NCBI GenBank assembly: GCA_000824785.1
Contig: CCNB01000006.1
Coordinates: forward strand, 186,001 to 250,000
Reading direction: 5' to 3'
DNA: 64,000 nt
Origin: Mesorhizobium plurifarium
Lineage (GTDB): Bacteria > Pseudomonadota > Alphaproteobacteria > Rhizobiales > Rhizobiaceae
A program made the translations under genes and the position numbers. The notes beneath the pieces were generated by a model, which was not told the DNA's origin, did not search any database, and saw only the letters and a list, made by a program, of their open reading frames with translations. Positions 30,687 through 39,637 of the stretch are shown in pieces (position 1 is the stretch's first letter; each line of letters begins with the position of its first letter).

Positions 30687-30760
30687 TGGAGCGGGTAGCG
30701 GGAATCGAACCCGCATATTCAGCTTGGAAGGCTGCTGCTCTACCACTGAGCTATACCCGC
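30687..30760 (-). tRNA. tRNA-Gly (TCC anticodon)
   Basis: 74 bases including encoded CCA. Acceptor GCGGGTA pairs with TACCCGC; the anticodon loop is CTTCCAA with TCC at its centre; the T arm is GCGGG-TTCGATT-CCCGC. It is 87 bases downstream of tRNA-Tyr in the same direction, the same Tyr-Gly order as in the E. coli tRNA-tufB operon. Confidence 0.97.
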
Positions 30761-30847
30761 GCCTTGCACTGAAGTACCGGATTCACCCGAAAAGCGCCAT
30801 GCACTTTCGGTCCGAGACTTGTTCGTTCAGGGCTTCCGGACCGGCAG

Positions 30848-30932
30848 TGGTGGAGAGGGTTGGATTCGAACCAACGTAGGCTAAGCCAACGGATTTACAG
30901 TCCGTCCCCTTTAACCACTCGGGCACCTCTCC
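30848..30932 (-). tRNA. tRNA-Tyr (GTA anticodon)
   Basis: 85 bases with a long variable arm and encoded CCA, as expected for a class II tRNA. Acceptor GGAGAGG pairs with CCTCTCC; the anticodon loop contains CTGTAAA (GTA); the T arm is GTTGG-TTCGAAT-CCAAC. Confidence 0.97.
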
Positions 30933-31130
30933 AGTCTGCCGCCGGAGCCATGCAACGAGGCATTTCTGCCGATCCGGAGCCCGAGTAAGATCTTCTCCGA
31001 AATCAGCGAAGCGCCTTATGGCGTCAAGGCCAGTGGGTGTCAACCGGCGCGGCGAGGGTTTTTCGAGGATGTCCGGCATTCATTGCCGCAGGCCGTATCC
31101 TTAGCCGGTCGGGATCGCTATAGAGGCCGC

Positions 31131-31991
31131 ATGAGCGACGAGAAAAGCAACAAGCCCGGCACGCGCAAGGACACCCACTACGCGAAGTTGAGGCGCGCGC
31201 ATCGCGATCAGAAGGCGGGCGGCGCGCCGGCATTCCGGCCGCGCCAGCCGGTGCCGCCGGGCGAAGCGCCCGGCGACGGGCTTGTGCGGCTTTACGGCCT
31301 GCACACCGTGCGGGCCGCGCTCGACAATCCGCGGCGCAAGATCAGGAAGATGCTGGTGACCCGCAACGCGGCGGAGCGGCTGTCGATTCCCGATCTCGCC
31401 GCCCTGCCCTTTAAGGCCGAACTGGTCGAGCCGAAGGACATCGACAGGATCACCGGATCGGACGCCGTGCATCAGGGCGTGCTGATCGAGGCCGAGCCGC
31501 TGAAGCCGAAGCGCCTCGACGCGCTCGGCGACACAAAGCTGGTGCTGGTGCTCGACCAGGTGACGGATCCGCACAATGTCGGCGCGATCCTGCGCTCCGC
31601 GGTCGCCTTCGGCGCCGGCGCGCTCATCACCACCGCCCGCCACAGCCCTCAGGAATCCGGCGTGCTGGCGAAATCCGCGTCCGGCGCGCTGGAGCATATC
31701 GACCAGATCGAGGTGAAGAACCTCGCCGACGCGCTGGGGCAGTTGCACGAGGCCGGCTTCCAGACCATCGGGCTCGATTCGGAAGGACCGGCGGAGCTCG
31801 AGAAGACCTTCGACGGCGAGAAAATCGCGCTCGTGCTGGGCGCGGAAGGCAAGGGCCTGCGGCAGAAGACGCGCGAAACGGTGGCCGCGCTCGCCCGCCT
31901 CGACATGCCGGGCCCCATCCACTCGCTCAACGTGTCGAACGCGGCCGCGGTCAGCCTCTATGCGGCGAACGCATTCCTGAAGCGCGGCTGA
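31131..31991 (+). CDS. rlmB: 23S rRNA (guanosine-2'-O-)methyltransferase RlmB-like (SpoU/TrmH family)
   Basis: A SPOUT-class methyltransferase that uses SAM to 2'-O-methylate an rRNA guanosine. The 286-residue product has an N-terminal basic tail, then an RNA-binding L30e-like substrate domain (LYGLHTVRAALDNPRRKI), and the C-terminal knot domain with motif 1 DPHNVGAILRSAVAFGAGAL, motif 2 LVLGAEGKGLRQKT and motif 3 SLNVSNAAAVSLYA. The start at ATG 31131 fits the basic N-terminus. Its assignment as RlmB rather than another TrmH paralogue rests on overall domain layout. It is divergent from tRNA-Tyr. Confidence 0.85.
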   Translation: MSDEKSNKPGTRKDTHYAKLRRAHRDQKAGGAPAFRPRQPVPPGEAPGDGLVRLYGLHTVRAALDNPRRKIRKMLVTRNAAERLSIPDLAALPFKAELVEPKDIDRITGSDAVHQGVLIEAEPLKPKRLDALGDTKLVLVLDQVTDPHNVGAILRSAVAFGAGALITTARHSPQESGVLAKSASGALEHIDQIEVKNLADALGQLHEAGFQTIGLDSEGPAELEKTFDGEKIALVLGAEGKGLRQKTRETVAALARLDMPGPIHSLNVSNAAAVSLYAANAFLKRG

Positions 31992-32107
31992 GCGCGGATC
32001 GACTTCAGCCTCGAAGCGAAAACGGGCCCCGCGGCGAAACGCAGGAACCCGTTCTCTGACAGGAAAAGAGCAGGCGGCGTGGGAACGTTGAGCCGCCCTC
32101 TCCTGAC

Positions 32108-33025
32108 CTAAGCCGCCTTGCCTTCGGCTTGCGCCGCCTCCCCGCCGACCTCATGCGCCGCCATCCGCTCCAGCGCCCTGACCAGCGCCGAGTGATCCTC
32201 CATGCCGCCGCCATTGGCGGCGCAGGAATTGAAGAGTTGCTGAGTGGTCGAGGTGTTGGGGAGGGACACGCCGAGCGCCTTCGCGCCTTCCAGCGCCAGG
32301 TTGAGATCCTTCTGGTGCAGCTCGATGCGGAAGCCCGGGGCGAAGGTGCGCTTGATCATGCGCTCGCCATGCACTTCGAGGATGCGCGAGGCGGCGAGCC
32401 CGCCCATCAGCGCCTGCCTGACCTTGGCCGGATCGGCGCCCGCCTTCGAGGCAAAGACGAGGGCTTCGCCGACTGCCTCGATGGTCAGCGCCACGACGAT
32501 CTGGTTGGCGACCTTGGTGGTCTGGCCGACGCCGTTCGGGCCGACCAGGGTGATGTTCTTGCCCATCTTCTCGAAGATCGGCCTGGCGCGCTCGAACGCC
32601 TTTTCCTCGCCGCCGACCATGATGGTGAGCGACGCCGCCTTGGCGCCGACCTCGCCGCCCGACACCGGCGCGTCGAGATAGCCGCAGCCGAGATCGTTGA
32701 TCTTTTTGGCGAATTCCTTGGTGGCGATCGGCGAGATCGAGCTCATGTCGATGACGAGCTTGCCCTTGGACAGACCAGAGGCGACGCCGTTCTCGCCGAA
32801 GAGAACGTCCGCGACCTGAGGCGTGTCCGGCACCATGGTGATGATGATGTCGGCGGCCTTGGCCACGGCGTCGTTGCCGGTCACCGTCTTCAGCCCCTTG
32901 GCGACGAGATCGGCGGGCGCCTTCGATCGATGGTCGCTGGCGACGACCTTGTAGCCGGCGTCGAGAAGATGCCCCGCCATCGGCGCGCCCATGATGCCGA
33001 GGCCGATGAAACCGATGGTTTCCAT
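32108..33025 (-). CDS. glxR: 2-hydroxy-3-oxopropionate (tartronate semialdehyde) reductase
   Basis: Reduces tartronate semialdehyde to D-glycerate with NAD(P)H, the last step of the glyoxylate carboligase pathway. The 305-residue beta-hydroxyacid dehydrogenase has the dinucleotide motif GFIGLGIMGAPMAGHLL at residues 5-21, the substrate motif DAPVSGGEVGA near 118-128 and the catalytic-lysine helix GVGQTTKVANQIV near 165-177. The start at 33025 (METIGF) removes an unrelated upstream extension that would run through a palindromic repeat. It lies downstream of hyi and gcl in the same direction. Confidence 0.92.
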   Translation of the reverse strand: METIGFIGLGIMGAPMAGHLLDAGYKVVASDHRSKAPADLVAKGLKTVTGNDAVAKAADIIITMVPDTPQVADVLFGENGVASGLSKGKLVIDMSSISPIATKEFAKKINDLGCGYLDAPVSGGEVGAKAASLTIMVGGEEKAFERARPIFEKMGKNITLVGPNGVGQTTKVANQIVVALTIEAVGEALVFASKAGADPAKVRQALMGGLAASRILEVHGERMIKRTFAPGFRIELHQKDLNLALEGAKALGVSLPNTSTTQQLFNSCAANGGGMEDHSALVRALERMAAHEVGGEAAQAEGKAA

Positions 33026-33043
33026 TGATTTGCTCCGAATTCT

Positions 33044-33173
33044 GAGGCGCCCCCTCATCCGGCCCTTCGGGCCACCTTCTCCCCGTCGGGGAGAAGAGGG
33101 AGGCGCCAGCGTTGACAGTCTCTTCTCCCCTCGGGGAGAAGGTGGCCGCGTAGCGGCCGGATGAGGGGGCCTC
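33044..33173. repeat. Palindromic intergenic mosaic element (rhizobial RIME type)
   Basis: About 130 bases between hyi and glxR. The outer arms CCCCTCATCCGGCC and GGCCGGATGAGGGG are inverted copies. Inside are two further palindromes of the type CTTCTCCCC-TCGGGGAGAAG. This mosaic of large palindromes is the form of the short interspersed repeats known in Rhizobium and relatives. It should form strong hairpins in the hyi-glxR transcript and may act as a partial transcription or decay barrier. Confidence 0.75.
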
Positions 33174-33177
33174 GGCT

Positions 33178-33975
33178 CTAAGCGGCAGCGCTGCCCTGCC
33201 CGGCCAATGCCTTGAACCACCCCAATCCGGCCTCCGTGCCGGCTTTCGGCTTGTATTCGGCGCCGATCCAGCCGGCATAGCCGAGGCGATCGATGTGATC
33301 GTAGAGGAAGGGATAGTTGATCTCGCCCGTCCCCGGCTCGTGACGGCCGGGATTGTCCGCAAGCTGGATATGCGCGATGCGGGGAAGGTTCGCTTCGATG
33401 GTACGGGCGAGATCCCCCTCCATGATCTGCATGTGGTAGATATCGTACTGCAAATAGAGGTTCTTCGAGCCGATGCGGTCGATCAGCGCCAGCGCCTGGT
33501 CGGAATAGTTCAGGAAGAAGCCGGGGATGTCACGCGTGTTGATCGGCTCGATCAGCAGCCTGATGCCGGCCTGCTCCAGCTTCTCCGCCGCGAAGGCGAG
33601 ATTCTCGGCAAAGACGTTTTCCAAAACGACGCGGTCAGCGCCCTGCGGCGCGATGCCGGCCAAGCAGTTGATCTGCTCGCAGCCCAGCGCATGCGCGTAG
33701 GTGATCGCCTTGGCGACGCCCTGCCGGAATTCCGGCACCCGGTCGGGCAAGACGGCAATGCCGCGCTCGCCCTTGCCCCAATCGCCGGCCGGCAGGTTGA
33801 AGAGAACCTGGCTGAGGCCGTTCTTCTTCAGGCGCGCCGCGACGACGTCCGGCGCATGATCATAGGGGCCGATATATTCGACGCCCTTGAAGCCCACGCG
33901 GGCGGCGGCATCGAAACGGTCGAGGAAATCATGCTCGCCGAAGAGCATCGAAAGATTGGCTGAAAAACGCGGCAT
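33178..33975 (-). CDS. hyi: Hydroxypyruvate isomerase
   Basis: Interconverts hydroxypyruvate and tartronate semialdehyde. The 265-residue TIM-barrel protein starts MPRFSANLSMLFGEHDFLDR, has the metal/substrate glutamate in LLIEPINTRDIPGFFLNYSD, the histidine region LQYDIYHMQIMEGDL, and the C-terminal WIGAEYKPKAGTEAGLGW. This N-terminal FSANLSMLF block is typical of Hyi/OtnI proteins. It follows gcl by 38 bases, so an operon is likely. Confidence 0.92.
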   Translation of the reverse strand: MPRFSANLSMLFGEHDFLDRFDAAARVGFKGVEYIGPYDHAPDVVAARLKKNGLSQVLFNLPAGDWGKGERGIAVLPDRVPEFRQGVAKAITYAHALGCEQINCLAGIAPQGADRVVLENVFAENLAFAAEKLEQAGIRLLIEPINTRDIPGFFLNYSDQALALIDRIGSKNLYLQYDIYHMQIMEGDLARTIEANLPRIAHIQLADNPGRHEPGTGEINYPFLYDHIDRLGYAGWIGAEYKPKAGTEAGLGWFKALAGQGSAAA

Positions 33976-34013
33976 TCCTTTTTCTCCTTCTTTTTCTGCC
34001 TGCCCAGGGTTGC

Positions 34014-35795
<1,782 letters not shown>

Positions 35796-35855
35796 GACAA
35801 GCCTCCATTTCGTTGGTTGGCTTGATAGTGACAGCGTGTCTTCGATTTTTCAATT

Positions 35856-35865
35856 TTTTCAGAAT
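35856..35865. promoter_or_regulatory. Weak operator-like half site (gcl-iclR gap)
   Basis: TTTTCAGAAT resembles the TTTCCAGAAA motif seen twice further along the same gap. It is the weakest of three similar sites, and its role is only inferred from the repetition. Confidence 0.25.
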
Positions 35866-35874
35866 ATTTTTTCA

Positions 35875-35884
35875 TTTCTAGAAA
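35875..35884. promoter_or_regulatory. Candidate IclR-type operator 1
   Basis: TTTCTAGAAA is a perfect 10-bp palindrome in an AT-rich gap (194 bases between two GC-rich divergent genes). Such short palindromes are bound by IclR-family dimers in other systems. With the similar site at 35919-35933 it is the best operator candidate for control of gcl-hyi-glxR. Confidence 0.45.
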
Positions 35885-35918
35885 ATGGCTTTTATCCACT
35901 GATTTCACTTCACTTTTC

Positions 35919-35933
35919 GTTTTCCAGAAAAAC
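35919..35933. promoter_or_regulatory. Candidate IclR-type operator 2
   Basis: GTTTTCCAGAAAAAC is a near-perfect palindrome sharing TTTYYAGAAA with operator 1; the centres are 46 bases apart. A third inverted motif, GAAAAAGTTTTTC, lies at 35950-35962 close to the regulator start, where it could serve autoregulation. Confidence 0.45.
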
Positions 35934-35989
35934 CACCGCAGCAACGACTGAAAAAGTTTTTCATTGCATCCGGCATCAGATCGGCGAGA

Positions 35990-36820
35990 ATGACGGGCAT
36001 GGAAACGACGGAAAAACGCCAACGCGGCCGGCCGCGCGCCTTCAATGGTCCGTCCGAAGCGGCGTCGGTGCAGTCGCTCGACCGGGCGCTGCGGATCCTG
36101 GCGATCGTCGCCGAGGCCAGCGGCCTGTCGCTGAGTGAAATCGCGGCGCAAAGCGGCATTGCCGCGTCCACCGCCTATCGCATGCTGACGACGCTGGAGA
36201 ACCACGGCATGGTCGAGTTCGATACGACCGACCAGCTCTGGTCCGTCGGCGTCGAGACCTACCGCATGGGCGCGGCCTTTCTTCGCCGCCGCAAGCTCGT
36301 CGACCGCGCCCGCATCGTCATGCAGGAATTGATGGAGAAGACCGGCGAGACCGCCAATCTGGGTGTCGCCGAGGACGATTGCGTCGTCTTCGTCAGCCAG
36401 GTCGAGACGCATCAGGCGATCCGCGCCTTTTTCCGGCCGGGCACGCGCAGCCCCTTCCATGCGTCCGGTATCGGCAAGGCCGTCCTGGCGCATCTCGAGC
36501 CGGAACGGGTCGCCGCCATCCTGCGCAAGGCGGGCCTGCAGCGCTACACCGACAAGACGCTCTCAGATATCTCTGCGCTCGCCCACGATCTGGCGACCAT
36601 CAAGCATCGCGGCTGGTCGGTCGACGACGAGGAACGCCACCCCGGCATGCGCTGCGTGGCCGCCGCCATCTTCAACGAATATGGCGAGCCGATCGGCGGC
36701 GTTTCGGTGTCCGGCCCGACGGTGCGGGTCACGCCCGGGCGGCTGGCCGAGATCGGCCCGCTGGTGCGCGACGCCGCGGTCGAGGTGACGAAGATGATCG
36801 GCGGCGTGAAAGCGTATTAG
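35990..36820 (+). CDS. IclR family transcriptional regulator of the glyoxylate cluster
   Basis: A 276-residue regulator with an N-terminal winged helix-turn-helix (SVQSLDRALRILAIVAEASG, then LSEIAAQSGIAASTAYRMLT, about residues 28-75) and a C-terminal IclR ligand domain (AFFRPGTRSPFHASGIGKAV, RGWSVDDEERHPGMRCVAAA). Such regulators often bind glyoxylate or a related acid (AllR/BhcR-like). Its divergent placement from gcl makes it the likely local regulator. The start could also be ATG 35999, three codons downstream. The 3' end overlaps the convergent membrane protein gene by four bases. Confidence 0.9.
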   Translation: MTGMETTEKRQRGRPRAFNGPSEAASVQSLDRALRILAIVAEASGLSLSEIAAQSGIAASTAYRMLTTLENHGMVEFDTTDQLWSVGVETYRMGAAFLRRRKLVDRARIVMQELMEKTGETANLGVAEDDCVVFVSQVETHQAIRAFFRPGTRSPFHASGIGKAVLAHLEPERVAAILRKAGLQRYTDKTLSDISALAHDLATIKHRGWSVDDEERHPGMRCVAAAIFNEYGEPIGGVSVSGPTVRVTPGRLAEIGPLVRDAAVEVTKMIGGVKAY

Positions 36821-37176
36821 AACGCGCCCGGCAAGGCGCTCTTGGCCGATATGTCGAAGAAATCGAGCAGGATGGCCAGCCCGACGCCACAGGCCGCCAA
36901 GATGAGGCCGGCGATGAATATCCGACTGGCGCGGTCATGGATGCTTCGCTGCAGGGATTTGATGTCGAGCAGGATGGCGAGCGCCCGTATCTGCAGCGCA
37001 ATGCCGACCAGGATCGGCAGCACGGCAATCAGATGGTAGGTCTGCCATGGGATCGGGTTGGCCGCCCAATGGGTGATGAAGCCCAGCGAAAACGCAAGCA
37101 GGATGCCGACGATGGTGATGGTGCCGTTGCGGAAAACCGGTTCGACCCGTTCTTCCCTGGGATCCTGCTCGTTCAT
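36817..37176 (-). CDS. Small membrane protein of unknown function
   Basis: A 119-residue protein with three predicted membrane helices: ITIVGILLAFSLGFITHWA, LIAVLPILVGIALQIRALAI and IFIAGLILAACGVGLAILL. The N-terminus is charged (MNEQDPREERVEPVFR) and presumably cytoplasmic. GGGAGG precedes the ATG at 37176. I recognise no named family. It overlaps the iclR gene tail-to-tail by four bases. Confidence 0.72.
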   Translation of the reverse strand: MNEQDPREERVEPVFRNGTITIVGILLAFSLGFITHWAANPIPWQTYHLIAVLPILVGIALQIRALAILLDIKSLQRSIHDRASRIFIAGLILAACGVGLAILLDFFDISAKSALPGAF

Positions 37177-37334
37177 GCCACCCTCCCCTCGTTTGGCGCC
37201 GAAGCCAGCCTAAACGCTCGCAAAATCGCTGTACATCGCTGGTTGCCTGGCAGGGGCCGGCGGAGCATAGGCAGGCCGAACGCCGGACTTGACCGTCTTG
37301 CCGGGGCGTTGGCATGCGTGCGAAAGGGCACGGG

Positions 37335-37754
37335 ATGCGGAAAACAGTTTTCCTCCTATCCGTCGCTTCCCTTTGCGGCTGCGTGGCGGCACCGGCGCCG
37401 GTCGAGCCGATCGCTGCACCCGGCGGCAACCCGCGCGTCGATCCCATTCCGATTTCACTGGCCCTGGAGGAGATCATCACCGCCGGCGTCCGCCAGCATC
37501 TGAAGAACCCCATTGCCGCAAAGTTCGGAACGATGCTTGCCGGAGAGCGCACATTGGACAGTCGCCACGAGATCGTGGTGTGCGGCTATGTGGACGACAA
37601 GGGCTCTCCCGGCGGCACCGAGCCTTTCATCGGCAAGATCTATCCCGATGCCGGAAGCAACTTCGAACTCGTCGCGATAAACGACGTTTCGGTCAGCGGC
37701 GCCTGTAAGGCGGCGGGATTGGCGATGCCGGAGGCGAAGTCCGCTTCCAATTAA
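37335..37754 (+). CDS. Putative lipoprotein of unknown function
   Basis: A 139-residue protein whose N-terminus MRKTVFLLSVASLCGCVAAP is a lipoprotein signal with lipobox LCGC. The mature part begins after Cys16, is Pro/Ala-rich at first, and then contains a short globular region (LEEIITAGVRQHLKNPIAAK, EIVVCGYVDDKGSPGG). The middle resembles small conserved rhizobial lipoproteins of unknown role. The start at 37335 gives a normal lipoprotein signal; an upstream ATG would add seven residues. Confidence 0.65.
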   Translation: MRKTVFLLSVASLCGCVAAPAPVEPIAAPGGNPRVDPIPISLALEEIITAGVRQHLKNPIAAKFGTMLAGERTLDSRHEIVVCGYVDDKGSPGGTEPFIGKIYPDAGSNFELVAINDVSVSGACKAAGLAMPEAKSASN

Positions 37755-37788
37755 CCCATCTGGCGAATCCGCTAACGGTCAAACGCAA

Positions 37789-37817
37789 GAAAAGGGGCCA
37801 CGTACAGCCCCTCTTTC
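37789..37817 (-). terminator. Terminator of the BA14K gene
   Basis: GAAAAGGGGC and GCCCCTCTTTC form a stem with an 8-base loop, with one mismatch, followed on the minus strand by a short TTG tract. It lies 22 bases after the BA14K stop. Confidence 0.55.
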
Positions 37818-37839
37818 CTGTCGTTGATCTTGCTCCCTC

Positions 37840-38145
37840 CTAGAGCCTGCAATAGCGCGGGCCGTCGTAGCTCATATAGGTGTCGGTGCGCTCGTCGTAG
37901 CTGGCATAGCGCGCATAGCAGCGGCGGACGTGGATCGAGTCGTAGCCATCGTCCTCGACATAGACGGTTCGGGGCTGCTGGGCGAGCAGGCTGCCGAGAA
38001 CGAAGCCGCCGACGCCGGCTGCGATGCCGATGCCGAGTTCGCGGTGATGATGGCCGTGGGCGGCCGAAGGCTGGACGGTGCCGACGAGCGAGCCGGCGGC
38101 GACGGTGGTGGCGATGAGGCCGGAAACGATGGTGCGCTTGAACAT
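37840..38145 (-). CDS. BA14K family exported protein
   Basis: A 101-residue secreted protein. It has a cleavable signal peptide (MFKRTIVSGLIATTVAAGSL, ending SAAHG), a glycine-rich hydrophobic stretch (LGIGIAAGVGGFVLGSLLA) and the short BA14K motif CYARYASYDERTDTYMSYDG at the C-terminus. BA14K proteins were first described as Brucella immunoreactive, lectin-like antigens; their role in free-living rhizobia is unclear. AGGAG precedes the ATG at 38145. Its leader shares a hairpin and an upstream motif with the next gene. Confidence 0.82.
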   Translation of the reverse strand: MFKRTIVSGLIATTVAAGSLVGTVQPSAAHGHHHRELGIGIAAGVGGFVLGSLLAQQPRTVYVEDDGYDSIHVRRCYARYASYDERTDTYMSYDGPRYCRL

Positions 38146-38166
38146 GACGATCTCCTGTTTCAATGG

Positions 38167-38187
38167 AGAGGCGAACCATCCGCCTCT
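38167..38187 (-). other. Leader hairpin of the BA14K gene
   Basis: AGAGGCG and CGCCTCT pair perfectly around a 7-base loop, 22-42 bases before the ATG. A very similar hairpin (GAGGCGA / TCGCCTC) occurs at the same distance before the His-rich peptide gene, and TTCGAACC lies about 72 bases before the ATG in both. Confidence 0.55.
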
Positions 38188-38300
38188 TGATCATGGGTCG
38201 CCGCCAGTCGGAAAATGGTTCGAAGTTTTTTGGAAATTTTTCGCCGACGATTCTTCCGGCTTTTCCCCCGCCTCCGGCTGCTGGTCGCCCGGAACGAAAA

Positions 38301-38324
38301 AAGGGCGGCCCGAGAGCCGCCCTT
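38301..38324 (-). terminator. Terminator of the His-rich peptide gene
   Basis: A 9-bp perfect stem (AAGGGCGGC / GCCGCCCTT) with a 6-base loop is followed on the minus strand by TTTTTT-type sequence (TTCGTTCC preceded by six T). This is one of the best intrinsic terminators in the window. Confidence 0.8.
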
Positions 38325-38345
38325 CGAAGACAAATGGTCTTCTCG

Positions 38346-38552
38346 TCAGAGGAAGATGATCACCTTGCCGTGGTGGTGATGCTTGTGATGGTGCCACCAC
38401 CAGAAGTTCTTGTGATGCTTCTTGTGGTGATTGTGGTGGTGATGATGATGGTGGTGGTTGCCGTGAGCCGAGGACGTTTCGACCGTGGCGGCCAGCGCGC
38501 CGGTGGCGACGAAGACGGCGACGAGGCCTGAGGTAAGGGTACGCTTCAACAT
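38346..38552 (-). CDS. Secreted His-rich small protein (68 aa)
   Basis: The product has a signal peptide (MLKRTLTSGLVAVFVATGAL, ending near TVETSSA) and a mature part of about 38 residues with 20 histidines, including eight in a row, plus Lys, Asn and a WWW motif. Such a composition would bind Zn, Ni or Cu in the periplasm, but no metal transporter or regulator lies nearby, so this is only inference. It is a real gene rather than noise: AGGAG precedes the ATG, it has its own terminator, and its leader shares a hairpin with the BA14K gene. Confidence 0.7.
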   Translation of the reverse strand: MLKRTLTSGLVAVFVATGALAATVETSSAHGNHHHHHHHHNHHKKHHKNFWWWHHHKHHHHGKVIIFL

Positions 38553-38575
38553 GATGATCTCCTGGATCCTTGATC

Positions 38576-38593
38576 GAGGCGACCATTCGCCTC
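38576..38593 (-). other. Leader hairpin of the His-rich peptide gene
   Basis: GAGGCGA and TCGCCTC pair perfectly around the loop CCAT, 24-41 bases before the ATG. It matches the BA14K leader hairpin in sequence and position. Confidence 0.55.
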
Positions 38594-38634
38594 TCGGGAG
38601 ATCAGTCGTGGCGAAGCGGCAAAAGGTTCGAATT

Positions 38635-38726
38635 GAGCGAATAGCGAATGGCCAATAGCAAATAGGGAAGCCACCACGCCAGGGGCCGAAACTCCCTATT
38701 CGCTAATCACTATTCGCTATTCGCTC
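38635..38726. repeat. 92-bp palindromic element with GCGAATAGCGAAT arms
   Basis: A 15-bp perfect inverted repeat, GAGCGAATAGCGAAT (38635-38649) and ATTCGCTATTCGCTC (38712-38726), encloses an inner pair AAATAGGGA / TCCCTATT. The motif CGAATAGCGAAT repeats within each arm. No gene occupies it. It looks like a miniature palindromic element; whether copies exist elsewhere cannot be seen here. Confidence 0.6.
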
Positions 38727-38730
38727 TCTT

Positions 38731-38898
38731 TCATCCCATCCCCGTGACATGCCTCAGCCAGAAGGCGAGCACGATGAAGCCGACGAAGGTGGCGACGCCG
38801 GTCCAGTCGATATTGGCCTTCTTCAGATCGCTGACGACCTTCACCAGCAGAAGCCAGGTCACGACGATGAGCGGCAGGATGATGACGAATCTGATCAT
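38731..38898 (-). CDS. Small two-helix membrane protein
   Basis: A 55-residue protein with two hydrophobic segments, MIRFVIILPLIVVTWLLLVK and WTGVATFVGFIVLAFWL, joined by a short charged loop (VVSDLKKANID). I see no named family. The ATG at 38898 is chosen over an upstream extension with no hydrophobic or conserved pattern. It lies between the palindromic element and tRNA-Thr. Confidence 0.55.
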   Translation of the reverse strand: MIRFVIILPLIVVTWLLLVKVVSDLKKANIDWTGVATFVGFIVLAFWLRHVTGMG

Positions 38899-39048
38899 GC
38901 GGCACCCGTTCGATGCGATTGCACCTGCGGAGCATGTAGGAAGCGGCGCTCCGCTTTTCAGCATGCCGGCCAAGCCACGGCGTCCATTAGCAAGCCAAAA
39001 CGGAGTTTTGTCTTTACTGGCGCACGAAATGTGCTACCGGAGCGCCGT

Positions 39049-39124
39049 GCCCTTGTAGCTCAGCTGGTAGAGCAGCGGTTTTGTAAACCGAAGGTCGCGG
39101 GTTCGATCCCTGCCGGGGGCACCA
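39049..39124 (+). tRNA. tRNA-Thr (TGT anticodon)
   Basis: 76 bases with encoded CCA. Acceptor GCCCTTG pairs with CGGGGGC with two G-U pairs; the D arm starts TAGCTCAGCTGGTAGAGC; the anticodon loop TTTGTAA carries TGT; the T arm is GCGGG-TTCGATC-CCTGC. The downstream 4 kb is a mixture of accessory and broken genes, so the tRNA could be an old integration site. Confidence 0.96.
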
Positions 39125-39331
39125 TCCTTCTGAACGTAAGTCCCTGTTTTGCAGTCATAATCTGACATGCTCTCAATCGCGATTATCAGCCAGCGGCACG
39201 TGTACCGGGCGATTGTGTAAGGATATGTGCAAGAGAAAGGCGCTTCTGTTGCGGTGTTTTCGCACGAATCCGACCGTTCTTTCAGGGCACGTGGCGCACC
39301 TCACAGCGTGCCACAAGGCCAGCCACGTCGA

Positions 39332-39600
39332 TCAGATACGCGGAAAAGGACCCCCACTGTTAAGCAAGGTTGCCAGGGCTACGATGATCTGCTGCATCAC
39401 GAAGGGCTTGGCGATCATGATGCTGTTGGGGGCCCCATGGATGCCCAGTCGACCGCGCCGTCACCGCTCATATAAATCGCGGGAAGGTTTGGACTGACTC
39501 TTCTTACGTGGCGCGCGACATCCCATCCCGTGGGCCCGTTGCCCAGCCTGATATCCGACGCCAGGGCCACGATGCCTTGGGGTTGTCGTCGAAGCATGCC
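39332..39600 (-). pseudogene. Response regulator receiver-domain remnant
   Basis: One frame reads VALASDIRLGNGPTGWDVAR, then LPAIYMSGDGAVDWASMG, the centre of a CheY-like receiver with the phospho-acceptor Asp in SDIRLG. A one-base frameshift near 39435, in a run of G, moves the continuation into another frame: PNSIMIAKPFVMQQIIVALA, then TLLNSGGPFPRI and a stop. The KPF lysine is the conserved receiver Lys. The N-terminal part is not recognisable, so the gene is truncated as well as frameshifted. The rest of the roughly 500-base gap between tRNA-Thr and the yciF-like gene holds no other supportable gene. Confidence 0.75.
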
Positions 39601-39637
39601 ATGGCGTCCATCCCCGCGCATACTGGAAGCCGATAGA

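Noticed and set aside
32020..32054. Possible terminator between rlmB and glxR
   Set aside because: Only a six-base complementary pair around a 21-base loop; too weak to call.
38401..38470. CAC/CAT codon run as a simple repeat rather than a gene
   Set aside because: The run is in frame with a signal peptide, a ribosome-binding site and a terminator, so a coding gene explains it better.
39049..39124. Attachment-site duplication of the tRNA-Thr 3' end
   Set aside because: I looked for a second copy of the T arm and acceptor end up to nadK and did not find one by eye, so no att site is claimed.
39213..39497. Short plus-strand frames after tRNA-Thr
   Set aside because: They overlap the response-regulator remnant on the other strand and show no conserved pattern or ribosome-binding site.
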